A stretch of DNA of 64,000 nucleotides from JADYZU01 sp964540965 (lineage in GTDB: Bacteria > Pseudomonadota > Alphaproteobacteria > Rhodobacterales > Rhodobacteraceae), in contig CAZIOT010000003.1 in the NCBI GenBank assembly GCA_964540965.1, forward strand, positions 1 to 64,000, in the 5' to 3' direction. The translations under genes were made by a program, and so were the position numbers. Below are positions 44,629-53,583 of this stretch, piece after piece. How positions within the stretch are numbered: the stretch's first letter is position 1; each line of letters starts with the position of its first letter. The notes beneath the pieces were generated by a model. It saw nothing but the letters and a program-made list of their open reading frames with translations. It did no database searches and had not been told where the DNA came from.

Positions 44629-45615
44629 TCAGTTGTTGCCCGGCACCACCAGATCCGGTGGCCGGTGGCCGTCGGCATAGGCGCGGATGTTGATGGCGAC
44701 ACGCTCGCCCATCTCGATCCGCCCCTCGACCGTGGCCGATCCCATATGCGGCAGCAGCACGACATTGTGCAATTCCCGCAGCCGCGGATTGATGTCGGCG
44801 CCGCGCTCATAGACGTCAAGGCCGGCGCCCGCGATCTCGGCCGTGCGCAGCATCCGCGTCAGGGCGTTCTCGTCCACCACCTCGCCCCGCGAGGTGTTGA
44901 CGATGACGGCCGAGGGCTTCATCAGCTTCAGCCGCCGCGCGTTCATCAGGTGATAGGTCGCCGGCGTATGCGGGCAGTTGATCGACAGGATGTCGACCCG
45001 CGCCACCATCTGGTCAAGACTGTCCCAGAACGTGGCCTCGAGCGGCGCCTCGATCTCGGGCCGCAGGCGGCGGCGGTTGTGGTAATGCACCGCCATGCCA
45101 AAAGCGCGGGCGCGCCGCGCCACCGCCTGCCCGATGCGACCCATCCCCAGGATGCCAAGCTGCCGCCCGGCGATGCGCCCGCCCAGTAGCGCATTCGGAT
45201 CCCAGCCGGTCCAGCCGCCCGACTGCATCACCGCCAGCCCCTCGGGGATGCGGCGGGTGACGGCAAGGATCAGCGCCAGCGCCATGTCGGCGGTGTCTTC
45301 GGTCATCACACCGGGGGTGTTCGACACCAGGATGCCGCGGGCGCGGGCGGCATCAAGGTCGATGTGATCGACCCCGGCGCCATAATTCGCGATCAGCCGC
45401 AGGTCCGGGCCGGCACCGGCGATCAGCCCGGCGTCGATCCGGTCGGCCAGCGACGGCACCAGCACCTCGGCCCGCGCCATCGCCTCGGCCAGCGCGGCGC
45501 GCGACATCGGCGCATCGTCGGGGCGCAGCTCGGCATCGAAGAGTTCGGCCAGCCGCGCTTCGACAGGGGCCGGCAACCGTCGCGTCACGACAACACTTGG
45601 CCGTCTCGCAGCCAT
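44629..45615 (-). CDS. D-isomer-specific 2-hydroxyacid dehydrogenase
   Basis: A 328-residue NAD(P)-dependent oxidoreductase resembling glyoxylate/hydroxypyruvate reductases. The Rossmann motif GILGMGRIGQAVARRA is near residue 155. The catalytic Arg is in NTSRGEVVDE, the Glu follows in the DVYERGADI region, and the His is in VLLPHMGSAT. The gene precedes the SDR gene by 12 bases, so the two are probably cotranscribed. The substrate is not decidable from sequence. Confidence 0.88.
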   Translation of the reverse strand: MAARRPSVVVTRRLPAPVEARLAELFDAELRPDDAPMSRAALAEAMARAEVLVPSLADRIDAGLIAGAGPDLRLIANYGAGVDHIDLDAARARGILVSNTPGVMTEDTADMALALILAVTRRIPEGLAVMQSGGWTGWDPNALLGGRIAGRQLGILGMGRIGQAVARRARAFGMAVHYHNRRRLRPEIEAPLEATFWDSLDQMVARVDILSINCPHTPATYHLMNARRLKLMKPSAVIVNTSRGEVVDENALTRMLRTAEIAGAGLDVYERGADINPRLRELHNVVLLPHMGSATVEGRIEMGERVAINIRAYADGHRPPDLVVPGNN

Positions 45616-45672
45616 GGCCGCGCCTCCGTGCTTTCAATTGCCGGCACCGGATGGCACAGTGGCAGGGACAGA

Positions 45673-45694
45673 CGCGGGGCACAAGAACCCCGCG
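45673..45694 (+). promoter_or_regulatory. Hairpin in the leader of the SH3-domain gene
   Basis: CGCGGGG (45673-45679) and CCCCGCG (45688-45694) form a perfect 7-bp stem around an eight-base loop, about 20 bases before the ATG at 45716. A leader structure or a residual terminator are both possible. Confidence 0.35.
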
Positions 45695-45715
45695 CGACCG
45701 GGCAGCGAGCGGGAC

Positions 45716-46399
45716 ATGAAACAGCTTTCGGCGGGCCTTCTTGCCCTTGCACTGGCGATTCCGGCGCTGGTCCCGGCGGCGGCGCAGAATATCGGCCTCA
45801 TCCGTCCGGTGGCCCGCCCCGCCGCCCTGACCGCCACCGCGCCCGCCACCGCCCAAGGCGATGCCGTGGCCGAGGCCCTGGCCGCCGAGGCGGCGGTGGT
45901 GCCGACGCCCCTGATCCCGCCCGCGCCGCAGGTGCCCGATGCCGCGGCGCTGGCCGCGCCGGCCGAGATCACCATCGGCCCGGAAACCAACCTGCCCTTG
46001 CCGCGCTATGTCTCGCTCAAGTCCGACGATGCCAATGTCCGCCGCGGCCCGTCGCTGTCGCACCGTATCGACTGGGTTTTCACGCGCGAGGATATGCCGC
46101 TGATGATCACCGCCGAATATGGCCACTGGCGGCGGGTGGTCGACCGCGAGGGGCTGGGAGGCTGGGTGCATTACGCGCTTCTGTCCGGCGTGCGCACGGT
46201 GATTGTCGACAGCGACCTTGAACCGCTTTACGCCCGGCCCGACACCGCCTCGGCGCAGAACGCGCTGCTGGAGGCGGGGGTGATCGCCCGGATCGATGAA
46301 TGCAGCCTGGACTGGTGCCGGGTGTCGGCGGGCGGCTATCGCGGCTGGGTGCCGAAAACCGCGTTGTGGGGCATCGGGACCGACGAGATTCTGGACTGA
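45716..46399 (+). CDS. Exported protein with two bacterial SH3-type domains
   Basis: A 227-residue protein with signal peptide MKQLSAGLLALALAIPALVPAAAQ. An Ala/Pro-rich linker of about 70 residues precedes a first SH3-like domain (YVSLKSDDANVRRGPSLSHRIDWVF) and a second (LEPLYARPDTASAQNALLEAG through GYRGWVPKTALWG), which carries a Cys pair (DECSLDWC). Such PF06347-type proteins are periplasmic and are thought to bind peptidoglycan or other envelope components. It is divergent from the hydroxyacid dehydrogenase gene. The ribosome-binding site is weak. Confidence 0.8.
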   Translation: MKQLSAGLLALALAIPALVPAAAQNIGLIRPVARPAALTATAPATAQGDAVAEALAAEAAVVPTPLIPPAPQVPDAAALAAPAEITIGPETNLPLPRYVSLKSDDANVRRGPSLSHRIDWVFTREDMPLMITAEYGHWRRVVDREGLGGWVHYALLSGVRTVIVDSDLEPLYARPDTASAQNALLEAGVIARIDECSLDWCRVSAGGYRGWVPKTALWGIGTDEILD

Positions 46400-46450
46400 T
46401 CCGCTGCGCTGCAGTATCGGGGCCTGACCCGAACCCCAGCGCGAGTCGCC

Positions 46451-47362
46451 ATGTCCGCAGCCGATCAGGACAAACGCCTGAATCTTTCCGCGGGTCTGGC
46501 CTCTGTCCTTGTCGCGCTACTGCTAGTCATTCTCAAGGCCTGGGCGCTCTGGCAGACCGGCGCGCTGTCCATCGCCGCGACGCTGGCCGATTCCGCCATG
46601 GATCTGCTGGTGTCCCTCGCAGGGCTGGCCGCCATCGCCTATGCCGCGCGGCCGGCGGACGAGGATCACGCCTTTGGCCATACATCGGCCGAGGATCTTG
46701 CCGCGCTGGCGCAATCGGTCCTCATCGCCGCCTCGGCCGGGCTGATCGCCACGGCGGCGGTGCGGCGGCTTATCTCGGGCGCCGCGCCCGAGATCGCCGC
46801 CGAAGGCGCCGGGCTTGCCGTGTTGGGCCTGTCCATCCTTGCCACGCTGGGGCTGGTCGCCTGGCAGCGCCGGGTGGTCCGGCTGACCGGCAGCAAGGTG
46901 GTGGCCGCGGATTCGCTGCATTACCTTGGCGACCTCATCCCCAATATCGGCGCGGTGATCGCGCTCGCCGCCGCCGCGCTCTGGGGTCTGGGTCAGGTCG
47001 ATTCCATCATCGCCCTTGTCGCGGCGGTGCTGATGTTCAAGGGCGCCGCCGGCATCGGCAAGGCGGCGTGGGACGCGCTGATGGACCGCCGCGCCGACCC
47101 CGAGGTCATCGCCGCGATCGAGGCCATCGCCCGCGATTTTCCCGGCGTGCTTGGCTATCACGACCTCAAGACGCGGATGGCGGGCAGCCGCATCTTCGTC
47201 AACCTGCATGTGGAACTTGACGGATCGCAGACGCTGGATCAGGCCCATGCCATCGGCGCCGCCCTGCGCCGGGCGATCCTGGCCGCCTATCCGCGCGCCG
47301 ATGTGCTGATTCATCAGGATCCCGTCGGCGTGCAACGGCACCCCGACGACCCGCGGGCGTGA
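46451..47362 (+). CDS. Cation diffusion facilitator, FieF-like
   Basis: A 303-residue metal/proton antiporter of the inner membrane. About six transmembrane helices are followed by a cytoplasmic ferredoxin-like domain (from about residue 210). The transport site is visible as D..xD in TLADSAMDLL and H..xD in AADSLHYLGDLIPN, which are the FieF metal ligands. Fe(II) and Zn(II) are typical cargo. The 3' end runs into two AT-rich palindromes. Confidence 0.9.
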   Translation: MSAADQDKRLNLSAGLASVLVALLLVILKAWALWQTGALSIAATLADSAMDLLVSLAGLAAIAYAARPADEDHAFGHTSAEDLAALAQSVLIAASAGLIATAAVRRLISGAAPEIAAEGAGLAVLGLSILATLGLVAWQRRVVRLTGSKVVAADSLHYLGDLIPNIGAVIALAAAALWGLGQVDSIIALVAAVLMFKGAAGIGKAAWDALMDRRADPEVIAAIEAIARDFPGVLGYHDLKTRMAGSRIFVNLHVELDGSQTLDQAHAIGAALRRAILAAYPRADVLIHQDPVGVQRHPDDPRA

Positions 47363-47364
47363 AC

Positions 47365-47411
47365 GAAAATTCGCGAATTTTCGCTGCGGCCCGGAAAATT
47401 CGCGAATTTTC
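47365..47411. repeat. Pair of identical 18-bp palindromes GAAAATTCGCGAATTTTC
   Basis: GAAAATTCGCGAATTTTC occurs at 47365-47382 and again at 47394-47411, separated by 11 GC-rich bases. Each is a perfect palindrome and together they fill the gap between the convergent metal-transporter and peptidase genes. The AATT-rich composition stands out in this GC-rich DNA. A bidirectional terminator or a protein-binding site (TTCGCGAA core) are both possible. Confidence 0.75.
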
Positions 47412-47417
47412 CGCGCG

Positions 47418-49439
47418 TTACGCAGTCTCGAGCAGCCCCCGCCCCTTGAGCAGCGCCTCGGGCCCCGGCATCCGGCCCCGGAACCGGGTATAAAGCTCGG
47501 CCGCCTCGGCCGATCCGCCGGCCGACAGGATGTTCTTCTCAAGGCTGGCCGCCAGCCCGGCGTCAAAGGCATCCCCGGCCTCCTCGAAGGCGGCAAAGGC
47601 GTCGGCGTCCATCACCTCGGACCACATGTAGCTGTAATAGCCGCTGGAATAGCCGTCGCCGGCAAAGACATGGGCGAAATGCGGCGTGGCGTGGCGCATG
47701 CGGATCGCGCGCGGCATGCCGATGCCTTCCAGCACCTCGGCCTGCTTCTGCATCGGATCCGCCGGCGCCGGCCCGTCGTGGAACGCCAGATCGACCAGGG
47801 CCGAGGCGACATATTCGACGGTCTGGAACCCCATGTCATAGGTCGCCGCCGCCAGCAGCCTGTCGCGCAGCGCGGCGGGCATCGGTTCGCCGGTCTCGGC
47901 ATTCAGCGCGAATTCGTCAAGCACGGCGGGCACTTCCAGCCAGTGTTCGTAAAGCTGGCTGGGCAGTTCGACGAAATCTCGGGCCACCGACGTGCCCGAG
48001 ATCGATTCAAAGGTCACGTCCGACAGCATCTGGTGCAGAGCATGGCCGAATTCGTGGAACAGTGTCCGGGCATCGTCATAGGACAAGAGCGCCGGCTGCC
48101 CGGCGGGCGGTTTGGCAAAGTTGCAGATGTTGAGCACGATCGGCCGCACCTCGCCCGCAAGCCGGCTTTGGCTGCGCATGGCGGTGCACCAGGCGCCGGA
48201 ATGTTTCGAGGGCCGCGCGAAATAGTCGCCGATGAACAGGGCGACATGGGCACCGTTGCGCGTCACCTCCCACGCCCTGGCGTCGGGGTGGTAGAGCGCA
48301 AGCTCGACCGGCGCGAAATCAAGGCCGAACAGCCGGTTGGCGCAGGCGAACTGCGCCTTGAGCATCTGGTCAAGCTGCAGGTAGGGCTTGATCTGCGCCT
48401 CGTCGAGGTCGTGTTCCGCCACCCGCCTCCGTTCGGAATAGAACCGCCAGTCCCAGGGTTCCAGCGGCCCGGCAATGCCGTCGGCATGCAGCATCACCTC
48501 AAGCACGGCAGCGTCGGCCAGCGCCCTGGCCCGCGCCGGCGTCCAGACCCGCATCAGCAGGTCGCGCACCGCCCCGGCATTGCCCGCCATTTCGGTTTCC
48601 AGCTTGAAGGCCGCGAAATCGGCATAGCCCAGAAGATGCGCCCGTTCCTCGCGCAGGCGCAGCGTCTCGGCGGCAAGCGCCCGGTTGTCGGTGGCGCCGC
48701 CATTGGCGCCGCGCGCGACCCAGGCCTCATAGGCCATGCGCCGCAGGTCGCGGCGCGGGCTGAATTGCAGAAAGGGCACGATCAGCGACCGCGACAGGGT
48801 GACGACCGGGCCGGTGCCCTTGGCTTCGCCCGCGGCACGGGCGGCGGCGACGACGAAATCGGGCAGGCCCGCGAGGTCGGCTTCGGACAGCGGCATCGAC
48901 CAGTCGCGTTCGTCGGCCAGCACGTTCTGCTGGAATTCGGTGCCAAGCACCGCCAGCCGCGATTTCACCTCTTTCAGCCGCTCCTCGGCCGCACCGGACA
49001 ACAGCGCCCCGCCCCGCACCCAGGACCGCCGCGACAACATCAGCACCCGCGCCTCCTCGGGCGTCAGTGTCAGCGCCTCGCGGCCCTGCCACAGGGATTC
49101 GATCCGGGCGAACAGCGCCTTGTTGGCGGTGACCTCGGACGAAAACGCAGACAGTTTCGGCGCGAATTCCCGTTCCAGCGCCTCGCGCGCCGGGGTGCTG
49201 TCGGCGCCCGAGACGGCATAGAACGCGCCCAGCACGCGGTTCAGGTCGGCCTCGGCCCCCTCGAGCGCGGCAATGGTGTTGGCGAAGGTCGGCGGTTCGG
49301 GATTGTCGGCGATGGCGGCGATATTGGCGCGGGCGCGGGCCAGCGCCTCGTCCACCGCCGGCGCCCAGTCGTCATCGCTGATGCGGTCGAACGGCGCGAG
49401 GCCAAAGGGCGTGGTCCAAGGGTCAAGCAGGACGGACAT
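47418..49439 (-). CDS. M3 family zinc metallopeptidase (oligopeptidase A / dipeptidyl carboxypeptidase)
   Basis: A 673-residue thimet-type oligopeptidase that degrades short peptides in the cytoplasm. The zinc motif HEFGH lies in TLFHEFGHALHQMLSD, and the third ligand region follows about 25 residues later (DFVELPSQLYEHW). The overall helical layout and end match PrlC/Dcp enzymes. AGGAG lies eight bases before the ATG at 49439. A TTG six bases earlier is unlikely to be used. Confidence 0.93.
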   Translation of the reverse strand: MSVLLDPWTTPFGLAPFDRISDDDWAPAVDEALARARANIAAIADNPEPPTFANTIAALEGAEADLNRVLGAFYAVSGADSTPAREALEREFAPKLSAFSSEVTANKALFARIESLWQGREALTLTPEEARVLMLSRRSWVRGGALLSGAAEERLKEVKSRLAVLGTEFQQNVLADERDWSMPLSEADLAGLPDFVVAAARAAGEAKGTGPVVTLSRSLIVPFLQFSPRRDLRRMAYEAWVARGANGGATDNRALAAETLRLREERAHLLGYADFAAFKLETEMAGNAGAVRDLLMRVWTPARARALADAAVLEVMLHADGIAGPLEPWDWRFYSERRRVAEHDLDEAQIKPYLQLDQMLKAQFACANRLFGLDFAPVELALYHPDARAWEVTRNGAHVALFIGDYFARPSKHSGAWCTAMRSQSRLAGEVRPIVLNICNFAKPPAGQPALLSYDDARTLFHEFGHALHQMLSDVTFESISGTSVARDFVELPSQLYEHWLEVPAVLDEFALNAETGEPMPAALRDRLLAAATYDMGFQTVEYVASALVDLAFHDGPAPADPMQKQAEVLEGIGMPRAIRMRHATPHFAHVFAGDGYSSGYYSYMWSEVMDADAFAAFEEAGDAFDAGLAASLEKNILSAGGSAEAAELYTRFRGRMPGPEALLKGRGLLETA

Positions 49440-49454
49440 CGGCAAACTCCTTGC

Positions 49455-49496
49455 AGGCGCCGAAGCGGCGCGGCGGCAACGGCGGCAACGGCGCCT
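49455..49496. terminator. Possible hairpin with a 9-bp tandem repeat loop
   Basis: AGGCGCCG (49455-49462) and CGGCGCCT (49489-49496) are complementary. Between them GGCGGCAAC is repeated twice in tandem. The right arm covers the stop of the lipoprotein gene at 49495. It may end the lipoprotein transcript before the peptidase gene. Confidence 0.35.
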
Positions 49497-49983
49497 ACTG
49501 CCGATAGACGGTGATTTCCGGCAGGCCGGTCAGCGGCGCCTCGAGCAGGCGCATCGCGGCAAGGCTGATCTCGCTGCCTGAGCTGGCCGCCCCGCCCGAG
49601 GGACGCAGCTCCAGCGTGACCGACGTGCCCCTTTCGGCATATTCCACCCGGCCCATGACGGTTTCCGTCACCAGCCCGGTCTTGAGCCACAGGCCCGGCT
49701 CGGCCGGCGGTCCCAGCGAGGCGACGGTGGTGCCAAGGCGCGTTTCCGTCACCGCGGCAGGCGTCGCCACCGCGGCGGCGCGCTGTTCTTCGGTGGTGGT
49801 GTCGAATTCCTCGGCCGTGCGGGCGGCGGGGGGGGGCGGCGGCGCGGCCACGGCCGCGGCGGCCGGCGTGGCGGCTGCCTCGACGACGGGGGAATCGGGG
49901 CCGGTGCCGAACATCGACTGGAATTCCGGCGAATTGCAGCCGGCAAGCAGGGCGAGGGCGAGAGGCGGAAGTGATGCGCGCAT
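49495..49983 (-). CDS. Predicted lipoprotein with Ala/Pro-rich linker
   Basis: A 162-residue lipoprotein. MRASLPPLALALLAGC gives a signal with lipobox LAGC (Cys16). Residues 35-60 are Ala/Pro-rich and flexible. The C-terminal half has the charged, beta-type pattern GRVEYAERGTSVTLELRPSGG. No family was recognised. The start at 49983 is uncertain because an in-frame ATG at 50001 exists and neither has a good ribosome-binding site. It is divergent from moaA. Confidence 0.65.
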   Translation of the reverse strand: MRASLPPLALALLAGCNSPEFQSMFGTGPDSPVVEAAATPAAAAVAAPPPPPAARTAEEFDTTTEEQRAAAVATPAAVTETRLGTTVASLGPPAEPGLWLKTGLVTETVMGRVEYAERGTSVTLELRPSGGAASSGSEISLAAMRLLEAPLTGLPEITVYRQ

Positions 49984-50105
49984 GATGGGGAATCGTCGCA
50001 TGCGGCGCGGCCGGCTGCAATGGCCCCTGCGTCGCCCGGTCGCAACCGGCGTCGCCTTGCCGCAGCCGCCTTGCGCCGGGGGCGGCACAGGCCTATTTTC
50101 CCCCC

Positions 50106-51113
50106 ATGGCCGACAACGCCCCCCTGACCGATCCCTTCCAGCGCGCAATCCGCTATCTGCGCGTCTCGGTCACCGACCGCTGCGATTTCCGCTGCGTCTA
50201 TTGCATGTCGGAACACATGACCTTCCTGCCCAAGGCCGACCTCCTGACGCTCGAGGAGCTGGACCGCATGTGTTCGGCCTTTGTCCGCCTTGGCGTCGAC
50301 AAGCTGCGCATCACCGGCGGCGAACCCCTGGTGCGGCGCGGCATCATGACCTTCTTTGACGCCATGAGCCGGCATCTGGACAGCGGCGCCCTGCGGGAAC
50401 TGACGCTGACCACGAATGGCAGCCAGCTCGAACGGTTTGCCGGCGACCTGCATGCCGCCGGGGTGCGGCGGATCAACGTCTCGCTCGACACGCTGGACGA
50501 GGCGAAATTCGCCCAGATCACCCGCTGGGGCCGCCTGCCGCAGGTGCTGCGCGGCATCGACGCGGCGCAGGCGGCGGGTCTGCGGGTCAAGATCAACACG
50601 GTTGCGCTCAAGGGTTTCAACGAGGACGAGTTGTTCGACCTGGTCGCCTTCTGCGCCGCCCGCGACATGGACCTGACCTTTATCGAGGTCATGCCGATGG
50701 GCGACATCGGCAACGAGGATCGGCTGGACCAGTTCTGGTCACTGCGCGACCTGCGCGCCCGGCTGGCGGAACGGTTCACCGTCACCGACCTGCTGGAGCG
50801 TTCGGGCGGGCCGGCCCGCTATGTGCGGCTGGGCGAAACCGGGCAGAAAGTCGGCTTCATCACGCCGCTGTCGCACAATTTCTGCGAAAGCTGCAACCGG
50901 GTGAGGCTGACCTGCACCGGCGAGATCTATACCTGCCTTGGCCAGGAAGGCCATTCCGACCTGCGGGCGCCGCTGCGCGCCTCGGCCGATGATGCGGTGC
51001 TGGAACAGGCGATCCGCGCGGCCATCGGGCTCAAGCCCAAGGGCCATGACTTCGACTATACGCGCGGCGTTTCCGGCGCCATGACCCGGCACATGAGCCA
51101 TACCGGCGGCTGA
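50106..51113 (+). CDS. moaA: GTP 3',8-cyclase
   Basis: Radical-SAM enzyme starting molybdenum cofactor synthesis. The 335-residue chain has the SAM cluster motif C26-x3-C30-x2-C33 (TDRCDFRCVYC), GGEPLVRRG, and the second cluster as FCESCNRVRLTCTGEIYTCLG. The essential C-terminal Gly-Gly is present. The stop overlaps the waaA start (TGATG). Confidence 0.97.
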   Translation: MADNAPLTDPFQRAIRYLRVSVTDRCDFRCVYCMSEHMTFLPKADLLTLEELDRMCSAFVRLGVDKLRITGGEPLVRRGIMTFFDAMSRHLDSGALRELTLTTNGSQLERFAGDLHAAGVRRINVSLDTLDEAKFAQITRWGRLPQVLRGIDAAQAAGLRVKINTVALKGFNEDELFDLVAFCAARDMDLTFIEVMPMGDIGNEDRLDQFWSLRDLRARLAERFTVTDLLERSGGPARYVRLGETGQKVGFITPLSHNFCESCNRVRLTCTGEIYTCLGQEGHSDLRAPLRASADDAVLEQAIRAAIGLKPKGHDFDYTRGVSGAMTRHMSHTGG

Positions 51114-52333
51114 TGACCCTGCCCCTTGTCCTTGAACGCTGGGCGGCCGCCCTTGCGGGGCCGGTCATGGCCTGGCGCGCGGCGGCGCGGGTGCCGGCGG
51201 CCCGGCGCGGGGAAAAGCGCGGGCGCGCCACCCTGCCCCGGCCCGATGGCCCGCTGATCTGGATCCATGCCGCAAGTGTCGGTGAAAGCCTGTCGGTGCT
51301 GCCGCTGGTCACCGCGCTGCGCGCCGCCGGGCCGGCGGTGCTGGTCACCACGGGCACCGCCACCTCGGCCGCGCTGATGGCGGAACGGCTGCCGCCCGGC
51401 GCGCTGCACCAGTTCGCGCCGCTTGACAGCCCGGCCTATCTGCGGCGTTTCCTGCGCCATTGGCGACCGGACCTGCTGGTCTGTGTCGAAAGCGAGCTGT
51501 GGCCGGTGATGCTGACCATGGCCGACCGCGCCGGCATTCCCCGCGCGCTGGTCAATGCCCGGCTGTCGGCAGGGTCGTTGCGCAACTGGCAGCGGTTCCC
51601 GGCCACGGCGCGCCGGCTGTTCGCGCCGTTCCGCCTGATCGCCGCCCAGACGCCCGAGGTGGCGCAGGGTCTTGCCGCCCTTGGCGCCCGCGCCCCGCGC
51701 GTCACCGGCGACATGAAGGCCGTCGCCGCCGCCCCGCCCGCCGATCCCGCCGTGCTGGCCGCGCTGCGCGCCACCATCGGCGCCCGCCCGGTCTGGGCCG
51801 CGGTATCGACCCATCCGGGCGAGGAGGAGGCGGCCCTGGCCGCCCATGCGCAGGTGCGACAGGCGCTGCCCGAAGCGTTGCTGATCCTGTGCCCGCGCCA
51901 CCCCGACCGCGGCGATGCCGTTGCCGCGCTGGCGCCGATGACCAGGCGTTCGCAGGGCGAAGGCCCCTCTGGCGCGGTCTGGCTGACCGATACCCTGGGC
52001 GAAACCGGGCTCTGGTATCGGCTGGCGCCGGTCACCTTCCTCGGCGGCTCGCTGTCGCCCGCCGGCGGCCATAACCCGTGGGAGGCCGCGCGCTGCGGCA
52101 CGGCGATCCTGCACGGGCCGCAGGTGCCGAACGCCGCCGCCGCCTATGCCGCGCTGGACGCGGCCGGGGCGGCGGCCACCGTCAGCGCTGCGGGGCTGGG
52201 CGCGGCGGTACTGTCGCTGCTGCGCGACCCCGAGCGGGCGCGGGCCATGGCACAGGCGGGAATGGCGCTAACCGAGGCGCAGGGTGCGGATGTCGCCGGA
52301 CTAGCACAAGAACTTCTCGCCATAGCAGATTGA
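51113..52333 (+). CDS. waaA: 3-deoxy-D-manno-octulosonic acid (Kdo) transferase
   Basis: Inner-membrane-associated glycosyltransferase of 406 residues that adds Kdo to lipid A precursors. Typical blocks are IWIHAASVGES, then CVESELWPVML, SARLS-type NARLSAGSLRNW, and the C-terminal donor-binding FLGGSLSPAGGHNPWEAA. It is coupled to moaA by a TGATG overlap, which is an unusual functional pairing. The stop codon is the first three bases of a perfect 20-bp palindrome. Confidence 0.94.
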   Translation: MTLPLVLERWAAALAGPVMAWRAAARVPAARRGEKRGRATLPRPDGPLIWIHAASVGESLSVLPLVTALRAAGPAVLVTTGTATSAALMAERLPPGALHQFAPLDSPAYLRRFLRHWRPDLLVCVESELWPVMLTMADRAGIPRALVNARLSAGSLRNWQRFPATARRLFAPFRLIAAQTPEVAQGLAALGARAPRVTGDMKAVAAAPPADPAVLAALRATIGARPVWAAVSTHPGEEEAALAAHAQVRQALPEALLILCPRHPDRGDAVAALAPMTRRSQGEGPSGAVWLTDTLGETGLWYRLAPVTFLGGSLSPAGGHNPWEAARCGTAILHGPQVPNAAAAYAALDAAGAAATVSAAGLGAAVLSLLRDPERARAMAQAGMALTEAQGADVAGLAQELLAIAD

Positions 52334-52350
52334 AATTTATATAAATTTCA
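52331..52350. terminator. Perfect 20-bp palindrome containing both convergent stop codons
   Basis: TGAAATTTATATAAATTTCA (52331-52350) is a perfect palindrome. Its first three bases are the waaA stop, and its last three are the complement of the amidohydrolase stop. It is almost pure A/T in GC-rich DNA, so selection for the structure or for DNA melting/binding is likely. Confidence 0.7.
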
Positions 52351-53514
52351 ACCCGCCAGCGGCATCCGTTGTTCCGCGATGGCCGCCCACCAGGAACAGC
52401 CCGCCGGGATCGCCTCGTCGCTGAAATCATATTCCGGGTGGTGGACCGAGGCGGTATCGCCGTTGCCGATCAGGATATAGGCGCCGGGCCGTTCCTCGAG
52501 CATATAGGCAAAGTCCTCGCCGCCCATGACCAGGGGCGCCTCGGCGCAGACGCCCGAGACCGAACGTGCCACTTCGGCCGCGAAATCGGTCTGTTCGGCG
52601 CTGTTCACCATCACCGGATAGCCGCGCATGTATTTCACCTGCGCCACAGCGCCATAGGCCAGCGCCGTCGTCTCGATCAACGCCTGCAGGCGTCGTTCGG
52701 CCAGATCGCGCATCTCGCGCGACAGGGTGCGCACCGTGCCGCGCAGGGTGACCCGCTGCGGGATGACGTTGAACGCCTTGGACGAGGTTTCGAAACTGGT
52801 GACCGAGACGACGATCTGCCCCACCGGATCGGCATTGCGGCTGACGATGCTTTGCAGCGCGATGACGACATGGCTGGCGACCAGGGTGGAATCGACGGTC
52901 TCGTGCGGCTTGGCGGCATGGCCGCCCTTGCCTTCGATCACCACCTCGAACTGGTCGGTGGCGGCAAAGAAGGCGCCGGGGCGGATGGCGAAGGTGCCGA
53001 TCGGCGCGCCGGGCCAGTTGTGCATGCCGTAGACTTCCTCGATGTTCCAGCGTCCCATCATGCCATCGGCGCACATCTCGCGCCCGCCGCCGCCGCCCTC
53101 TTCGGCCGGCTGGAAGATCACCACGACGGTGCCGTCGAAATTCCGCGTCTCGGCCAGGTATTTCGCGGCGCCGAGCAGCATGGCGGTATGGCCGTCATGG
53201 CCGCAGGCATGCATGGCGCCGGGGGTCTTCGAGGCCCAGGTGGCGCCCGTCTGTTCCATGATCGGCAGCGCGTCCATGTCGGCGCGCAGACCGATCACCC
53301 GGCCCTGCGTGTCGGCCCTGCCACGGATCACGCCGACGACGCCGGTGCGGCCGATGCCGGTCACCACCTCGTCACAGCCGAAATCGCGCAGCCGTTCGGC
53401 AACGACGGCGGCGGTGCGGTGCGTGTCGAACAGGATCTCGGGGTGTTCGTGCAGGTCGCGGCGCCAGGCGGTGATCTCGGGCAGAAGCTCGGCAAAGCGG
53501 TTCTTGATGGGCAT
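52348..53514 (-). CDS. M20 family amidohydrolase (hippurate hydrolase-like)
   Basis: A 388-residue zinc amidohydrolase. Motifs are RRDLHEHPEILFDTHRT at the start, LRADMDALPI, the metal-binding MHACGHDGHTAMLLG, FQPAEEGGGGG with the catalytic Glu, and a late MGGEDFAY. Such enzymes remove acyl groups from N-acyl amino acids. The cysteine and histidine ligands of the di-metal site are intact. AGGAG seven bases upstream fixes the start at 53514. Confidence 0.92.
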   Translation of the reverse strand: MPIKNRFAELLPEITAWRRDLHEHPEILFDTHRTAAVVAERLRDFGCDEVVTGIGRTGVVGVIRGRADTQGRVIGLRADMDALPIMEQTGATWASKTPGAMHACGHDGHTAMLLGAAKYLAETRNFDGTVVVIFQPAEEGGGGGREMCADGMMGRWNIEEVYGMHNWPGAPIGTFAIRPGAFFAATDQFEVVIEGKGGHAAKPHETVDSTLVASHVVIALQSIVSRNADPVGQIVVSVTSFETSSKAFNVIPQRVTLRGTVRTLSREMRDLAERRLQALIETTALAYGAVAQVKYMRGYPVMVNSAEQTDFAAEVARSVSGVCAEAPLVMGGEDFAYMLEERPGAYILIGNGDTASVHHPEYDFSDEAIPAGCSWWAAIAEQRMPLAG

Positions 53515-53583
53515 GGCAAGGCTCCTTTCGGGCAAGTCTGCCAGCGGCGCCGCCCATGGGCAAGGCCGCGGGCGGAACACTGG

